Notes: a model not told the origin generated them from the sequence alone. Shown: positions 1 through 10,565, numbered from the stretch's first letter. The stretch: 64,000 bases of DNA from Cliona cf. orientalis (GCA_963930775.1 OZ005695.1:5704001-5768000); one strand, 5' to 3'. A program made the numbers and translations.

Positions 1-58
1 AGTCCCACAGTCACTTATGTTAGCTACGTACGTTAATACTGTGTAGAAGTAGACATAC

Positions 59-108
59 CAGAGCGATTCTCTACCTTCAGAAATGTACCTCATCTTGTCC
101 ATAGCCTT
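59..108 (-). other. Possible small exon (unidentified)
   Basis: Read on the minus strand, a 50-base open stretch lies between an acceptor-like TTGCAACATAG and a donor-like GTATGT. It would encode KAMDKMRYISEGRESL. The composition looks coding, but I do not recognise the protein and one short exon at a window edge is weak evidence. It could be chance. Confidence 0.15.
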
Positions 109-301
109 CTATGTTGCAACTTTTGATCGTTTGTATTGCTACGTATTGCGCACGTGATACCAGACCAACGTCATAGTTCGTCATAGCTTCTGTTACGGAA
201 CGGTCTTTGTTTGACACTTTGCACACTAATACTGCTGCTAAAAGTGGTATTTCTGTTTATTGTAGGTAAAAATAAGTGTGCATGCAAAGTTAGAAAAAAA
301 T

Positions 302-556
302 CTACTCTTTTGCTGTGTAGCACTGTACTGGCCACAACTGCTTTTTTCGCTTCTTGACGAGCTCTTGATTGATAATAGAGGCAGGGATCGCTTCATTTAA
401 AAAAAGGTTAGTAGCGATAGTTCTTATAACTGATAGTAGGCTATCAATTTTGCTTTTTGGCTTTTGGTGCATGCATGTGTAATAGTTATTGACCAACTCC
501 TGAGGTTTGCTCTCGGGATGAGTGCTTCTACACTGCATACAAAGTGAAGGATTCAT
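302..556 (-). other. Unidentified ORF, 84 aa
   Basis: Open frame on the minus strand with a lysine-rich C-terminal half (ELVKKRKKQLW) and an N-terminal CMQC pair. No domain is recognised. It may be a terminal exon of a gene further left or an ORF inside a repeat. Similarity searching would be needed to call it. Confidence 0.15.
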
Positions 557-804
557 CAGCGGTTGATAACTATTTTCTAGCCCATTGTTTCCATGGCTAC
601 ACTAAACATGTTTTTGGTTCTCAAGAACTGTATGAATGTTTGCCATGGTCCTCAGGAACTGTATAATAGCAAGGGCTTATGTGGATTGATAAGCCCTTGA
701 TAATAGTAAACACATGAACCCTACATACAAGGAGGGACTGTATCACATAGTGTACCTTATTAAGCAACTGTGATGACCCTTGCCTCATATATTACCGTAT
801 ATGT

Positions 805-1340
805 TCTAATATAGGTGCCACCCTAATTTAGGTGCCCTTTGAGACCTGCGCAATTTTTTTTTGGTTCTAATTTAAGGTGCCTTTCCAGACATTAACTATT
901 TTTAGGTGGCACCTATTTAATTGGAACGTATTGCCACATGCCACGTGCAGTAACGCAATACTGCTCAATCGATCTATTGAGCTAGCTGCAATTTAGATGT
1001 CAAACAAAGCTGTCTCTTACATTTATATGGGCACTTACCTACTACTTGCTGTCTTTCTAGAGTTGGAGACAACCATTCTGATCGCTACAGTACCAGCAAC
1101 TCGAGCATGATTCAGCGATCAGAGTGAAACATCCAAAAAGAACTGAAACTAGAAACATATTTTTGTTGTTTTCGCCACTGATGCCACTAAATGGTACTGG
1201 TTAATGATAGCGCCTTGGCCTCAGGCAAAACTTTCAGAACCGTTCTAATTACAAGTCTTAGGCACCTCCCTAATTTAGACGCCCTTTGACCTGCTTGCCA
1301 ATTTTTCGGTTGTAATTGAAGGTGCCTTTGCTATCTGTAA
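805..1340. repeat. MITE-like repeat, 'AGGTGCC' family, copy 1
   Basis: Starts CTAATATAGGTGCCACCC and continues with AGGTGCCCTTTGAGACCTG. The reverse complement of 14144-14746 matches it over several hundred bases, and a third copy lies at 58138-58740. No coding capacity is seen. A fragment of the same family is visible around 7620-7700. Confidence 0.6.
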
Positions 1341-1747
1341 CAGTTTACGGTATATACTGTGATGATTCTTTACCTCGTATAATATATATTGTGTTACGCA
1401 AGTCATCCATGCAGTCCAACCAGTTTGTCGTGGAGTTATCTAATTTGTCCAATTTTTGTCATAATATTTAAGGCAACATGTATTCATCAGTCTAGTCTAA
1501 GTCATAGTCAATCTCTCATTTTTGTCAGTGTCTGTTCATTTGTGCTGTGTGTACGTATCTCGCTACTCTTGTGATTCCTGCCTTGTGATAGGTTGCATAT
1601 ATTGATGATGAATAAAACATCTCTATGAACTTGAGCTGGGCAGTATAAACGCATGTTCAATAAGCGCCATCACAATTGGCGACCTATGCCAGAGGAGTCT
1701 TCCTGAATGAGCTCTTGAGAACTTCAAGCACTACTAGTATTGTAGGT

Positions 1748-2719
1748 TTGTGCCTCATTTTGCAGCAGTAGCAGCCGCGTTGCATCACCTGACAAAGAAG
1801 AATGTTCCCTTTCAATGGTCACGTGAGTGCAAGGATGCATTTTGTAAGCTGAAATCACTCCTTATGGAAGCGCCTGTACTGGTTTATCCTTAGTTTGATC
1901 CTGGGAAAGCCTTTATGCTTTAAACAGATGCTAGTGGTGTTGGCATAGGTGCTGTCCTTAGCAAGAAGCAGGATGATGATCGATATCATCCCATAGTATA
2001 TGCTTCCAGATCTCTTCAAATCCATGAGAAAAATTATCCAATTTTAGAATTAGAGACATTGGCTATTGTGTGGGCAGTCAAAAGGTTTCGAGGTGTATCT
2101 GCTAGGTCACCTGTGTACAGTGCTAATGGACCGTGCAGCTTATTTGTTGTTGCTAAAATACTCCCCATCTGTCGACCACGTTAGCTAGATGGGCTATGGC
2201 GATCCAGGAGCTTGACCTTGAGATCAAGCATCGGTCAGGCCAAAGCAATGCAAGCACTGATGCTCTCTCGAGGCATCCTGTTGATGATGCTATAGTATGA
2301 TTTGTAACAGGTGAAGGTAATGAGGTGAGGAACCTGTTAGCACTGACCCTCTAGTACTTTCTGAAGACACCCAGAAGAAGTTTGGGGAGTTATCTCAGCT
2401 ACAGCAGTCCTTTCCTGTTCTGCAGGCCATGTTTGTGTACCTCTCAGAAAAGGAGAAAAGGTTCTGCCAGAAGATGAGAGGTTGGCCCGACGTGTCACTT
2501 TTGAAAGTCGTTACTTTGACCTGCTAGATGGTGTCTTACATCACGAGAGTCCACATTACCCTGGCAGACAGGAAGAGCCTCCCATCCACCCCTCCAGCCA
2601 ATACCTGTAGGTGGCCCCTTCCATACTGTAGGGGTTGACATCCTCAAGTTGCCTCAGACATATAAAGGTAATCAGTACGTGGTTGTATTTCTTGACTACT
2701 TAACAAAATGGGTCGAAGC
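1748..2719 (+). pseudogene. Outer Ty3/gypsy remnant, 5' piece (RNase H to integrase)
   Basis: Broken reading frames encode the end of a gypsy-type reverse transcriptase and its RNase [13 protein letters not shown], then the YASRSL and [16 protein letters not shown] blocks, then SNASTDALSRHP. From about 2590 they encode the start of the integrase core (GVDILKLP ... VVFLDYLTKWVEA). Stops (TAG at ~1892, TAA at ~1921) and frameshifts show it is dead. The integrase ends abruptly at 2719, where the LTR of a second element begins. The rest resumes at 7007. Being interrupted, this element is older than the one inside it. Confidence 0.85.
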
Positions 2720-2878
2720 TATAGTATCTTAACACTATTTTTATTATCAACTTCGAGAAAATCGACTAATCACACAAAATAGTGACTGACAGAACACGTG
2801 CGTGTGAGAGCTAGGAATGTTCTAGAACATGATACAAAATGAATGATGTAATGCGTATGACAGAGTTCAGAGTTCACA
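2720..2878 (-). repeat. 3' LTR of inner gypsy element
   Basis: On the minus strand it begins TGTGAACTC and ends AAGATACTATA. It matches 6847-7006 almost throughout, with a few substitutions and one-base indels. It is adjacent to the polypurine tract, so it is the 3' LTR of this minus-strand element. Confidence 0.92.
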
Positions 2879-2880
2879 AC

Positions 2881-2895
2881 ACCACTCCCTCCCAG
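2881..2895 (-). other. Polypurine tract
   Basis: Minus-strand GGGAGGGAGTGG lies directly upstream of the 3' LTR, the expected place for plus-strand DNA priming in LTR retrotransposons. Confidence 0.65.
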
Positions 2896-2898
2896 TGT

Positions 2899-2998
2899 CT
2901 AAGACATGTAAGTTATAATGGTTTCAGGCCACTTTACATGTCGTCCTGAACGGGTAAGTCGAGTAGTGGTGTCTGGGTGAGAATGAGTTTGAGATTGT

Positions 2999-3030
<32 letters not shown>

Positions 3031-3218
3031 ATGAGAAGTATCGAAATAAGCGGGTTTCAATCGATCAATAGATACAGTATCTTTGCAGCCGTTAATGTCT
3101 AATTTGAAAAACTTATCATTTCTGTCGAGTACCAAATATGGTCCATCGTACTGTGGCTGCAATGGTTTGCGTGTAGCATCGTGTCGTACGAACACGTGTA
3201 GCTGTAGCCAGTGCTTGA
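2899..3218 (-). pseudogene. Integrase C-terminal domain of inner gypsy
   Basis: The minus strand encodes HVFVRHDATRKPLQPQYDGP followed by YLVL and an IDRLKPAYF block. This is the GPY/F-type C-terminal module of gypsy integrases. A proline run encoded by the long C tract (G on the plus strand, 2999-3029) follows. A one-base frame break lies just upstream of HVFV. Its natural partner, the catalytic core, is next to it but in the opposite orientation. Confidence 0.85.
2999..3029. repeat. Homopolymer G tract, 31 bases
   Basis: Uninterrupted G on the plus strand, coding for polyproline on the minus strand inside the integrase tail. The exact length may be a sequencing or assembly estimate. Confidence 0.9.
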
Positions 3219-3770
3219 GGTACACACATACCTCCTGACTTGCGTGGATCGATACACACGGTGGCCAGAAGCGATACCACTCACTTCCATCATAGCAGAA
3301 TCTGTTGCACAGGCTTTCTTACATGGCTGGATTTCAAGATTTGGTGTCCCTTCAACAATTGCTACAGACCGTGGCCGTCAGTTTGAATCCAACCTCTGGT
3401 ATCATCTCATGGTGTTATTGGGCATCAAAAGAGCACGGACAACTGCCTACCACCCACAGTCCAATGGGATGGTCGAAAGGTTCCATAGGCAGCTGAAAGC
3501 AGCACTAAAAAGTCAGCCGAATCCAGCCTCCTGGGTGGACGCTCTTCCCCTGGTGCTCCTCGGTATCCAAACAGCAGTAAAAGAGGATCTCTCTGCTACT
3601 GTAGCTGAAATGGTGTATGGCACCACACTGCGGCTACCAGGAGAATTTTTCCAAATTTCGGATTCCAAGTCTATCATTGACCCTACAGATTATGTGTCTC
3701 AGCTAAAAACACACATGCAATGTGTTCGCCCAACCCCCCCTCGCACAGTACAGAGAAACACTCATGTACC
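3219..3770 (+). pseudogene. Inverted integrase catalytic core of inner gypsy
   Basis: The plus strand encodes a gypsy integrase core: LLTCVDRYTRWPEAIPL, then IATDRGRQFES, then TTAYHPQSNGMVERFHRQLK, the usual D,D-35-E layout. Everything else in this element is on the minus strand, so this ~552 bp block is flipped. GGTACA (3219-3224) and TGTACC (3765-3770) mark the two breakpoints. Reading the block on the other strand joins it smoothly to both flanking integrase pieces apart from a one-base frame break. The 3703-3770 end still carries the conserved TPPRTVQRNTHVP segment that normally precedes the C-terminal domain. Confidence 0.88.
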
Positions 3771-4615
3771 CCCTAGATGTAGGCAGTGGGCCAACCAGAT
3801 CAACGTGAGCAAAATCAAAGCGTGCATCTGGTGTACGAAATGGAGAGAGAGCTGTAGAGGAGTGTCGTTGGACTTTGCTTTCGTGTCCATCGTCTAACAT
3901 CAGCATTGATGCCTGGCCACACAAAGCGTGATGTGACTAGCTTTTGAGTAGCTCGAATACCAGGATGTGAAAGGTTATGGAGTGAATCAAAAACAGTTCG
4001 TCGCCATTGTAGTAGTACTAGAGGGCGTTGGGATCCTGTGGATACGTCACAGACGAGCGAATCAGGGAATGGAATAGATTCAACAACCAGTGTGGATGAT
4101 GGAGCTGACTGTAGAGATCGAATTTGCGAGCCTGCAGCTTGCGCTTTAGCCATTGCTACGAAGTCCAAAATTGGTGGTTGGTTGCTGAGTAGGGCATTCG
4201 TCTCGATACGTGAAAGGGCATCTGCAACCACGTTGTCTGGACCGTGGATGTGTCTGATAGTTGCTGTGAACTGAGAAATGAAATCCAACTGTCGTGCTTG
4301 ACGGGGGGAGTGCCTGTCTGGGCGAGCCTGCAAGGCAAAGGTGAGAGGCTTGTGGTCAGTCAGCACGTGAAATTCACACCCTTCAAGAAAATGCCGAAAG
4401 TGCCGAATGGCAAGATAAATGGCTAACAACTCATGGTCAAACGTACTGTAACGTGTTTCTGCAGGTTTCATCTTTTTCGAAAAGAAAGAAATCGGGTGCC
4501 ACATGCCATCAACGTACTGTTGCAAAACAGCTCCGATTGCGACATTGGATGCATCCATCATCAAACAGGTAGGGGCTTCCGACTTAGGATAGAAGAGGAG
4601 GGTGGCATTAGACAA
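3771..4615 (-). pseudogene. RNase H and integrase zinc-binding region of inner gypsy
   Basis: The minus strand encodes RNase H (MMDASNVAIGAVLQQY, FDHELLAIYLAIRHFRHFLE, TDHKPL, NVVADALSRI). This is followed by the integrase HHCC region, of which the two histidines are visible (HNLSHPGI...FVWPGINADVRRW). A frame change follows, after which QRHSSTALSPF and DFAHVDLVGPLPTSRGY are read. The CxxC half of the zinc finger is missing at this frame change, so a small deletion removed it. The inverted core begins directly after SRGY. Confidence 0.85.
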
Positions 4616-4676
4616 GGCTTCCTTTGTTGCTATGAAGGCTGCTGCAGCCTCTTTGTTCCAGGTGAGTTCCTGGGAC

Positions 4677-5447
4677 TTAGACTTGGAGTTGAGGAGGATA
4701 TGGAGTGGCTGTAGCAGCTCTGCACCATGCGGAATAAAACGATGATAAAAATTGACGAGACCGATAAAGCGTCATAATTGTCGTTGAGAGGTTGGTTGTG
4801 GGAAATCCATAACTGCCTGGACTTTGCTCTGCAGGGGGGGGGGGTGATCCCGTTGCGGTCAATGTGGTGCCTGAGAAAGTCCAGCTCTGGTGCTCCAAAA
4901 ATGCACTTGTTTGGATTAACAACAATACCGTAAGCAGTGAGACGTTCAAAGTCAACTCATAGGTGCTCGAGGTGCTCTTCTGACGTGGTACTAGCGATCA
5001 ACACATCATCAGTATATGAGTATGCAAATGTGATACCTCGGAGCACTTCATCCATAAATCGTTGGAATGTCTGGGCAGTGTTTCTTAGGCCAAACAGCAT
5101 TCGTAGGAACTCGAAGAGGCCAAAGGGGGTTGTGACAGCGGTTTTGTGGATATCGTCTGGGTTGACAGGTATCTGGTGATACGCTCGCACCAGATCCAGC
5201 TTTGAAAAGATGGTGGTACCTTGCAGAGAAGTCGAGAAATTGTGTACGTGTGGTACTGGGTATCGATCGGAATTGTGTTTCGATTCAGCGCACAATAATC
5301 GCCACAGGGGCGCCAATCTCCAGCGGCTTTCTTGGGCACCATGTGCAGGGGTGATGCCCAAGCGCTTGAGGAGGGACGTACAATAATTGTAGCATGTGTT
5401 CGAACTCTCGTTTTTCCACCTTTAGGCGTTTTGGGGGCAGGCGTCAT
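4677..5447 (-). pseudogene. Reverse transcriptase of inner gypsy (frameshifted)
   Basis: Fragments in different minus-strand frames give the ordered reverse-transcriptase blocks: [48 protein letters not shown], and the catalytic-type [10 protein letters not shown] degraded thumb region follows toward 4700. At least two frameshifts break the frame. A short G run near 4840 falls within it. Confidence 0.85.
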
Positions 5448-5626
5448 GGACGAGCGGTTACTGGTGGACCTGTTGTTTCGATGTGATGTGTGACATCATG
5501 CAGGATTGTGTTGTCAGGGGAGCAGATCTGTGTAAGGAGTGGAAATTCGGACAGCAGTTTGTTGTAGGGGTCACCAGTGTCCTTGGGTCGTACCGTGTGG
5601 CTAGGAGAGGGGTCGTTTGTGATGAT

Positions 5627-6031
5627 TCATTGGACACGCAACTGCGTAGTGGCGTCTGAGAGCTGTTTCCGTTTCATATCCACGAGGAGACTGAAATGTC
5701 GAAGAAAATCAGCTCCAAGGATTGGTCGCTGCATGTCAGCGACAATAAAAATCCAGGAAAAAGATCGACGAAGGCCTAAATCGAGAGTGAGCAATCGTTT
5801 GCCGAAAGTTGGGATCGGCGTGTCATTAACTGCGATGAGTGTTAGTTTGTCGGGTAGATGTCGGTGATCGGAGGGGGAGGGAGGGAGAACGCTGACCTCG
5901 GATCCCGTGTCGATAAGAAAACGTGTGTGCGTGTTATTATCATATACATAGAAAAGGCGACTTTGTGCTTGGCCGGTAACACCTGTCGCCATTAGCGACC
6001 AGCCTCCCTGTTTCCCTGTTCCCAGCTGCAA
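5627..6031 (-). CDS. Retropepsin-like protease of inner gypsy
   Basis: A 134-codon open frame. The aspartic protease active site is FLIDTGSEVSVLPP, the C-terminal hallmark is PILGADFLRHF, and the block between them has typical retropepsin spacing. Its frame overlaps the end of gag by about 40 bases, so in life it was probably made by frameshift as a Gag-Pro fusion, which is usual for this group. It is intact here, unlike the downstream pol. Confidence 0.85.
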   Translation of the reverse strand: MQLGTGKQGGWSLMATGVTGQAQSRLFYVYDNNTHTRFLIDTGSEVSVLPPSPSDHRHLPDKLTLIAVNDTPIPTFGKRLLTLDLGLRRSFSWIFIVADMQRPILGADFLRHFSLLVDMKRKQLSDATTQLRVQ

Positions 6032-6819
6032 GGTTCTCTACACTTTTGGGCGTTGGCACCAAACTTGGCGTGATACCAGCAGAGGGCATCTTGAGGAGGT
6101 TGGCTGGGGGGCAGGGTGTTTGCGGGAGGGCGGGTCCTAGACGGGGTGCGGCGACGAGAATGGTGGGCCCGAGACAGAGAAGCCACCAGGTCAGCGAGTC
6201 GAGAGACTTCGTCGCGTAGTTGCTTGACTTCGGAGTTGTCGACGTTAACGGTAGACATGGCAGCAACGGATGGGGTGGAAACTTCCATGATTTTGTCTGC
6301 CATATCAGCAAGATTTTCGAGGGCCGTGGAGGGATCAGCAGAGGCAAGTACCATCCTGACATTTGGGGGCAATCGCTGGAGGAAGAGTTCTCGCAGAAAT
6401 GAGTTGGCATCGGTGCTGGTTCCTAGCTTGTCTCCCAGCAATTGCTGCATTTTCCGTAACAACTGGGTTGGTTTGCGATCTTCTAACTCCTCACCGCTAA
6501 TCAACTGCTGTAGTTTGCGCTGCTCTGATGCAGCTGTGCGTTTAATGAGTTGTGCTTTCAAGGTGTCATAGGGGTTTTCAGCAGGGGGTTTCAGAAGCAG
6601 GTCGCGGACTTTCGAGGCGAACTTATGGCTCAATGAACTGATCACGTAGTCGAACTTTGTTTTCTGTACTGCTACTCCCTTGGTAGAGAATTGGGCCTCC
6701 ACTTGCGCGAACCACACCTCGGAATCTTGTGGCCAGAACGGAGGGAGCTTTATGCTCACGGCGGCAACGGTAGGTAAGGCTGCAGCAGTCCCAGGAGCGT
6801 CTGCCTCGCCAGTAGCCAT
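5992..6819 (-). CDS. Gag-like protein of inner gypsy
   Basis: I take the ATG at 6819 (MATGEADAPG) as start, because the frame upstream of it lies in the primer-binding region and LTR edge. The product is about 275 residues. It has the gypsy gag core (LPPFWPQDSEVWFAQVEAQF), a middle alpha-helical part, and a C-terminal Cys/His segment (CWYHAKFGANAQKCREPCSW) typical of arthropod-type gypsy gags. The frame is fully open. It is expected to form the particle shell and bind element RNA. Confidence 0.85.
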   Translation of the reverse strand: MATGEADAPGTAAALPTVAAVSIKLPPFWPQDSEVWFAQVEAQFSTKGVAVQKTKFDYVISSLSHKFASKVRDLLLKPPAENPYDTLKAQLIKRTAASEQRKLQQLISGEELEDRKPTQLLRKMQQLLGDKLGTSTDANSFLRELFLQRLPPNVRMVLASADPSTALENLADMADKIMEVSTPSVAAMSTVNVDNSEVKQLRDEVSRLADLVASLSRAHHSRRRTPSRTRPPANTLPPSQPPQDALCWYHAKFGANAQKCREPCSWEQGNREAGR

Positions 6820-6829
6820 TGTTCGAAGG

Positions 6830-6845
6830 ATCGTCAGGGTCACCA
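6830..6845 (-). other. Putative tRNA primer-binding site
   Basis: Immediately after the 5' LTR edge the minus strand reads TTGGTGACCCTGACG. The TGG pairs with the CCA end of a tRNA, as expected for reverse-transcription priming. The tRNA species was not determined. Confidence 0.5.
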
Positions 6846-6846
6846 A

Positions 6847-7006
6847 TATAGTATCTTGACACTATTTTTATTATCAACTTCGAGAAAATCGACTAATCAC
6901 ACAAAACAGTGACTGACAGAACACGTGCGTGTGAGAGCCAGGAATGTTCTAGAACATGATACAAAAATGAATTATGCAATGCGTATGACAGAGTTCAGAG
7001 TTCACA
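6847..7006 (-). repeat. 5' LTR of inner gypsy element
   Basis: Partner of 2720-2878. On the minus strand it runs TGTGAACTC to ATACTATA. It should contain the element's promoter and polyadenylation signals, but I cannot point to a convincing TATA box. Confidence 0.92.
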
Positions 7007-7503
7007 AGAAAAAGTGAATACATCAGGTTATCATCTCCAGGCCAATGGGCTGATGGCCATCGGACTCTAATCCAGATGTTGTCTCTTTATATTGAACAGC
7101 ATGGTAGGGGAATGGGACTGTTTTCTGCCATACTTCTTGCATGCTTACTGCGTTTCTGCTGAAGAGTCTGTATACGAGAGCCCATTCTTTTTGCTATGTG
7201 GCCGTGATCCCAGACAGCCCATTGATGAAGCCTTATCTTGTCCTAAACTCCATACGCAGTAGACACAGATGACTACAAGTCAGAATTGGTCCATGGGCTT
7301 TCCGATGCATGGAAGGCAGCAGCAAAGTGTGTGCAGGTTGCCCAAGATCGTCAGAAGGCTACCTATGACCGTGGTGCGAGGAAGTTGGATTATCGCATTG
7401 GTGACAGAGTCGTAGTACGCATGCCACACGAATCCACATGGAAAGCTGCAAAACTTGCCTGCCCATTCTTTGGACCATATCGAGTCTTAAGTGATTTGTG
7501 CTA
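7007..7503 (+). pseudogene. Outer Ty3/gypsy remnant, 3' piece (integrase)
   Basis: The plus strand resumes the integrase with KVNTSGYHLQANG. From 7286 it reads a longer open stretch ending in the GPY/F-like motif FFGPYRVL. Compared with a normal gypsy integrase, roughly 60-70 residues are missing between 2719 and 7007. The insertion site therefore lost about 200 bp of target, or lost it before insertion. Stops and frameshifts are present. Confidence 0.8.
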
Positions 7504-8997
7504 ATTATTGTTTGATTAGTTATTATTTCTGTTGGTTGGTTTGTACCAAGGCTATACAATTATTATGAGAAAATTCAGGGCCTTGAAGCCTTTCTGAGTA
7601 ACAGTCAGCAGTCATAGTGCTTGTGCTCTGGCAAAACTTTCTAATTGCAGCTATTAGACACCCTTTTGACCTGCTCATAAATTTAGAGGCGCCTGTGCTA
7701 TCTTAATGAACACCATCAGTGCAAGGATAGGTTTGAATGAGATGGAACTTTACTGTGTATGTGAAATTTTTGGTTGGGTAAACGTTTTGTGAAGTTTGGT
7801 GTGTTTGTGCTGCAGTGGAATGTATGGTACGAAGGAAGACATGATGTATAATATTAGGGTGATGTAAATCATTGAGGAACCGAGTCTTGGCTCACAGCAT
7901 AGACAGACTTAATAGAGGGGGAGGATTGGGATGCCCCTCTACTATCTTCGATCCAAAGTACATGTACAAGTAGCCTCAAATCCAGGCTCACTTTCAGGCC
8001 AGGGTTTGAGGACAAGCAGATGTATAGATATCTGTCATTCAGCTGATTCACTCAAACAGCACAATCTACCGTTGCTATTAATATTGAAATTGAATCTACG
8101 ATCATAGTGTATCAGACTATAGCCTTGTTGCTGTAGATAATTTTCTTTTTGTACAGATGCCTTACCTTTTATTTTCTAGCTGTCTACTTGAGCTGAATGT
8201 GAGCTCAATCTTTTGGTGAGCTACATTTAGAGTTAGCATGTGGCCAACGTTGACAATCTTTACCGCAGGGGCATAGCTAGCATAGGGCTCAGTGGGCTCG
8301 AGCCTCTCCCTAGTCTTCCCAAAGTGGGCTCAGTGGTGGGTGGGCCCACTATCTAATAGCTTGGCCTGATAAGCTGAAGGTGTATGATAAAATATATAAA
8401 ATTTACAACTAAAACGACGATGGGATTTACAGTCTTTAGAATATATGTGACTGTCTCTGAGAAAACCTGGCATATGGGATTTTTTGGGGGAAATTGAGTT
8501 TTGTGTATGGTTGATAAGCTCTATCATAGAGCTAACTCGCATTCAAGTTTCAGACCGACTGTGCGCGCTTCGTTGTGGAGATACAGCGCTTTGTTTGCAA
8601 TCGTGCCACACCCCCAATAATCGAGAAATTCGGTCCAAAGGCGTTGCTATGCACGACGGCAAAGGTTAGTGGAAAGGTTTCTTTGGCATGAATATGACAA
8701 AAACTCAACTTTGACATTTTTTGACTTGAGGTACTAAAAATGCGCATTGCGCGAATAGTGGAATAGTGTGTGGATCCCATATGCCGGGTTTTGTCGGATA
8801 TGGTCACATATTAGGCTTCACCTTCGGGATTTTTTTATGTAGATCACTTGGCTTTGGTATCGAACCTATATGTAAAATACTTACTATTTTAGATGCATAG
8901 CTGCTAAGCGTGAAGCAGCCACACTCCGATATACGAGAGTTTGAAAGGTCTAACAGTGGGCGTGGTTGACTGCACAGTACTGTAGTTACATCAATTA
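7504..8997. other. No gene recognised; decayed repeats
   Basis: This stretch has no convincing coding frame. It contains a fragment of the AGGTGCC family (about 7620-7700) and low-complexity AT-rich sequence. Two small ORFs (7869-8051 and 8550-8807, minus) have no features of real genes. Confidence 0.5.
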
Positions 8998-9217
8998 CCG
9001 TATTTCTTCTAAAAATTCGGCATGAAAATAATAATATTGCTTTAGCTTCGCTGAATTTTTGGAGGTTAATATTCCATGTTCTATCTGTGTGCGCATTCTA
9101 TTCCCGTTTATAGCATATACACGTGACGACCTTTGCTGAAAATTAGAGACTATTTTCAATCATTCGGTGAAGGGTGCCAAATAAATTAGAAGGACCGAAT
9201 TTTTAGAAGAAATACGG
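8998..9217. mobile_element. MITE with TA target, TIR CCGTATTTCTTC
   Basis: 220 bp between TA dinucleotides (8996-8997 and 9218-9219). The two ends are perfect inverted repeats of 23 bases starting CCGTATTTCTTCTAAAAATT. It is non-coding. The TA flanks suggest Tc1/mariner-type mobilisation. Confidence 0.85.
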
Positions 9218-9771
9218 TAACCATGGTCATGCACGTGACATAATTAGTGGGCATGGTCAACTGTATGCTTCCCCCGTTTTTATGCTCAGCCCCAAATCCT
9301 GGCTACACCCTTCAATAGTGCAGATGCGCTATGAGCTAGCGAGCAAGTGGTTGACGTGATGCTATAGTGCTACAACAAAATGACCGACTTAAAACAAAAC
9401 TCTTGGAAGAGAACATTTCACAAAAATCTGTAAATTTAAAAAACCTTGAAATATTAGTGTAAAGCCTGCAGATATGTTGAACTTCTAGTACAACCCTTTT
9501 TATAGTGCCTTGTAGCTAGACAGCAGAGACACACAAACTGAGTACTGTAACGCTTGTGTGCATGCGCTGAGCATTAATTTTTAGCGGCGTCCATATTAGA
9601 AAGTATACAGTATAATATTTGGGGTTTCTATGGAATTAAATTTAGAATAATGGGCTTTATGTAATATTCTGAGCAAAGTGAGGGAGGGTTCTCCGGAGCC
9701 CTGATCGAGGCCTTCATAGAAACCAATTAAACCCTAGCAACAATGCATGCCTATAAAGCCTGTATATATGT

Positions 9772-10325
9772 AGAAATTTTTGCCAAGAGTTTTTAAATTT
9801 TCGCAATTTTGCCACCTGCTCTTATTGGCAAAAAATTTTATCATGCTAATTTTTTGTCCTACATGTGCTAAAGATTGCATAGATATGGTAACCTTTACCA
9901 CATTGACAGAGGAGGTTCAACAGGGTCAAAAGGTCAGAAATAACCCCCGCATTCTTGTACTTCGACCCCAAATTTGTACAGTCGAATTGATTTATCCTGA
10001 TGATAGGCGCTATACTTTCTCTAAGGCGGGTGGGTGAAGGCAGGTGACACGTTTTAAAAGTAATCATGCAGCGGCTTTTCTATGTCCTCATTCTCACTGC
10101 AGCAGCTTACCTTGCCCAGAAAATCGTTCACGAAGGATATAGAGTTCAAACTAGTATTACAAAACACGACAGAGACATTTTTGTAGCAGGGGTACAGCAG
10201 TGAAATTAGTTCTCCCATATAAATATATGGCACACATGATTAGCCACTTGTGCCCTTTGACCCTGTCATACCTCCTCTGGCTTAATTGGCACAACTTTTA
10301 TCCAGGGAAAAATTACGGTAAAACT
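9772..10325. repeat. Dispersed repeat, 'TTTGCCACCTGCT' family
   Basis: Contains TTTTGCCACCTGCTCTTATT near its left end and TTATCCAGGGAAAAATTACGG near its right end. Related sequence recurs at 15500-15600 and 25510-25710. No coding sequence is recognised. Confidence 0.5.
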
Positions 10326-10565
10326 GCAGTTTAACAAAAGAAAAAAACAACATGATTCGCTATATAGAGATTTACACGATTTTCTATGAAGGATCGAGAC
10401 TTCAGTTCAACCAATCAGATCCAGTATAATCCAAATTCACTAGTAGTCCTTTTCACGTAAAGCAAAAATAACCACACATATTTCACTTGGGGTACATTTT
10501 TACCGGGGGTAATACCCCTTTTCCATACATTTCAGGGCACGTGTTGCGAGCTGTCTTATCGGATA

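Larger units (their letters stand above)
2720..7006 (-). mobile_element. Inner Ty3/gypsy LTR retrotransposon (~4.3 kb)
   Basis: Two near-identical LTRs bracket gag, protease, reverse transcriptase, RNase H and integrase in the canonical gypsy order on the minus strand. There is a primer-binding-like TGG just after the 5' LTR and a purine tract just before the 3' LTR. The LTRs differ at only a few bases and by small indels, so insertion was fairly recent. Even so, the pol region has frameshifts, a lost zinc-finger CxxC and an inverted integrase core. It sits inside the outer gypsy remnant. I see no clear target-site duplication: the left flank ends GAAGC and the right flank begins GAAAA. Confidence 0.92.

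Noticed and set aside
3099..3293. 64-aa minus-strand ORF over the integrase inversion boundary
   Set aside because: It is a shadow of the integrase frames and has no independent features.
6116..6571. 151-aa plus-strand ORF opposite gag
   Set aside because: Antisense shadow of the open gag frame.
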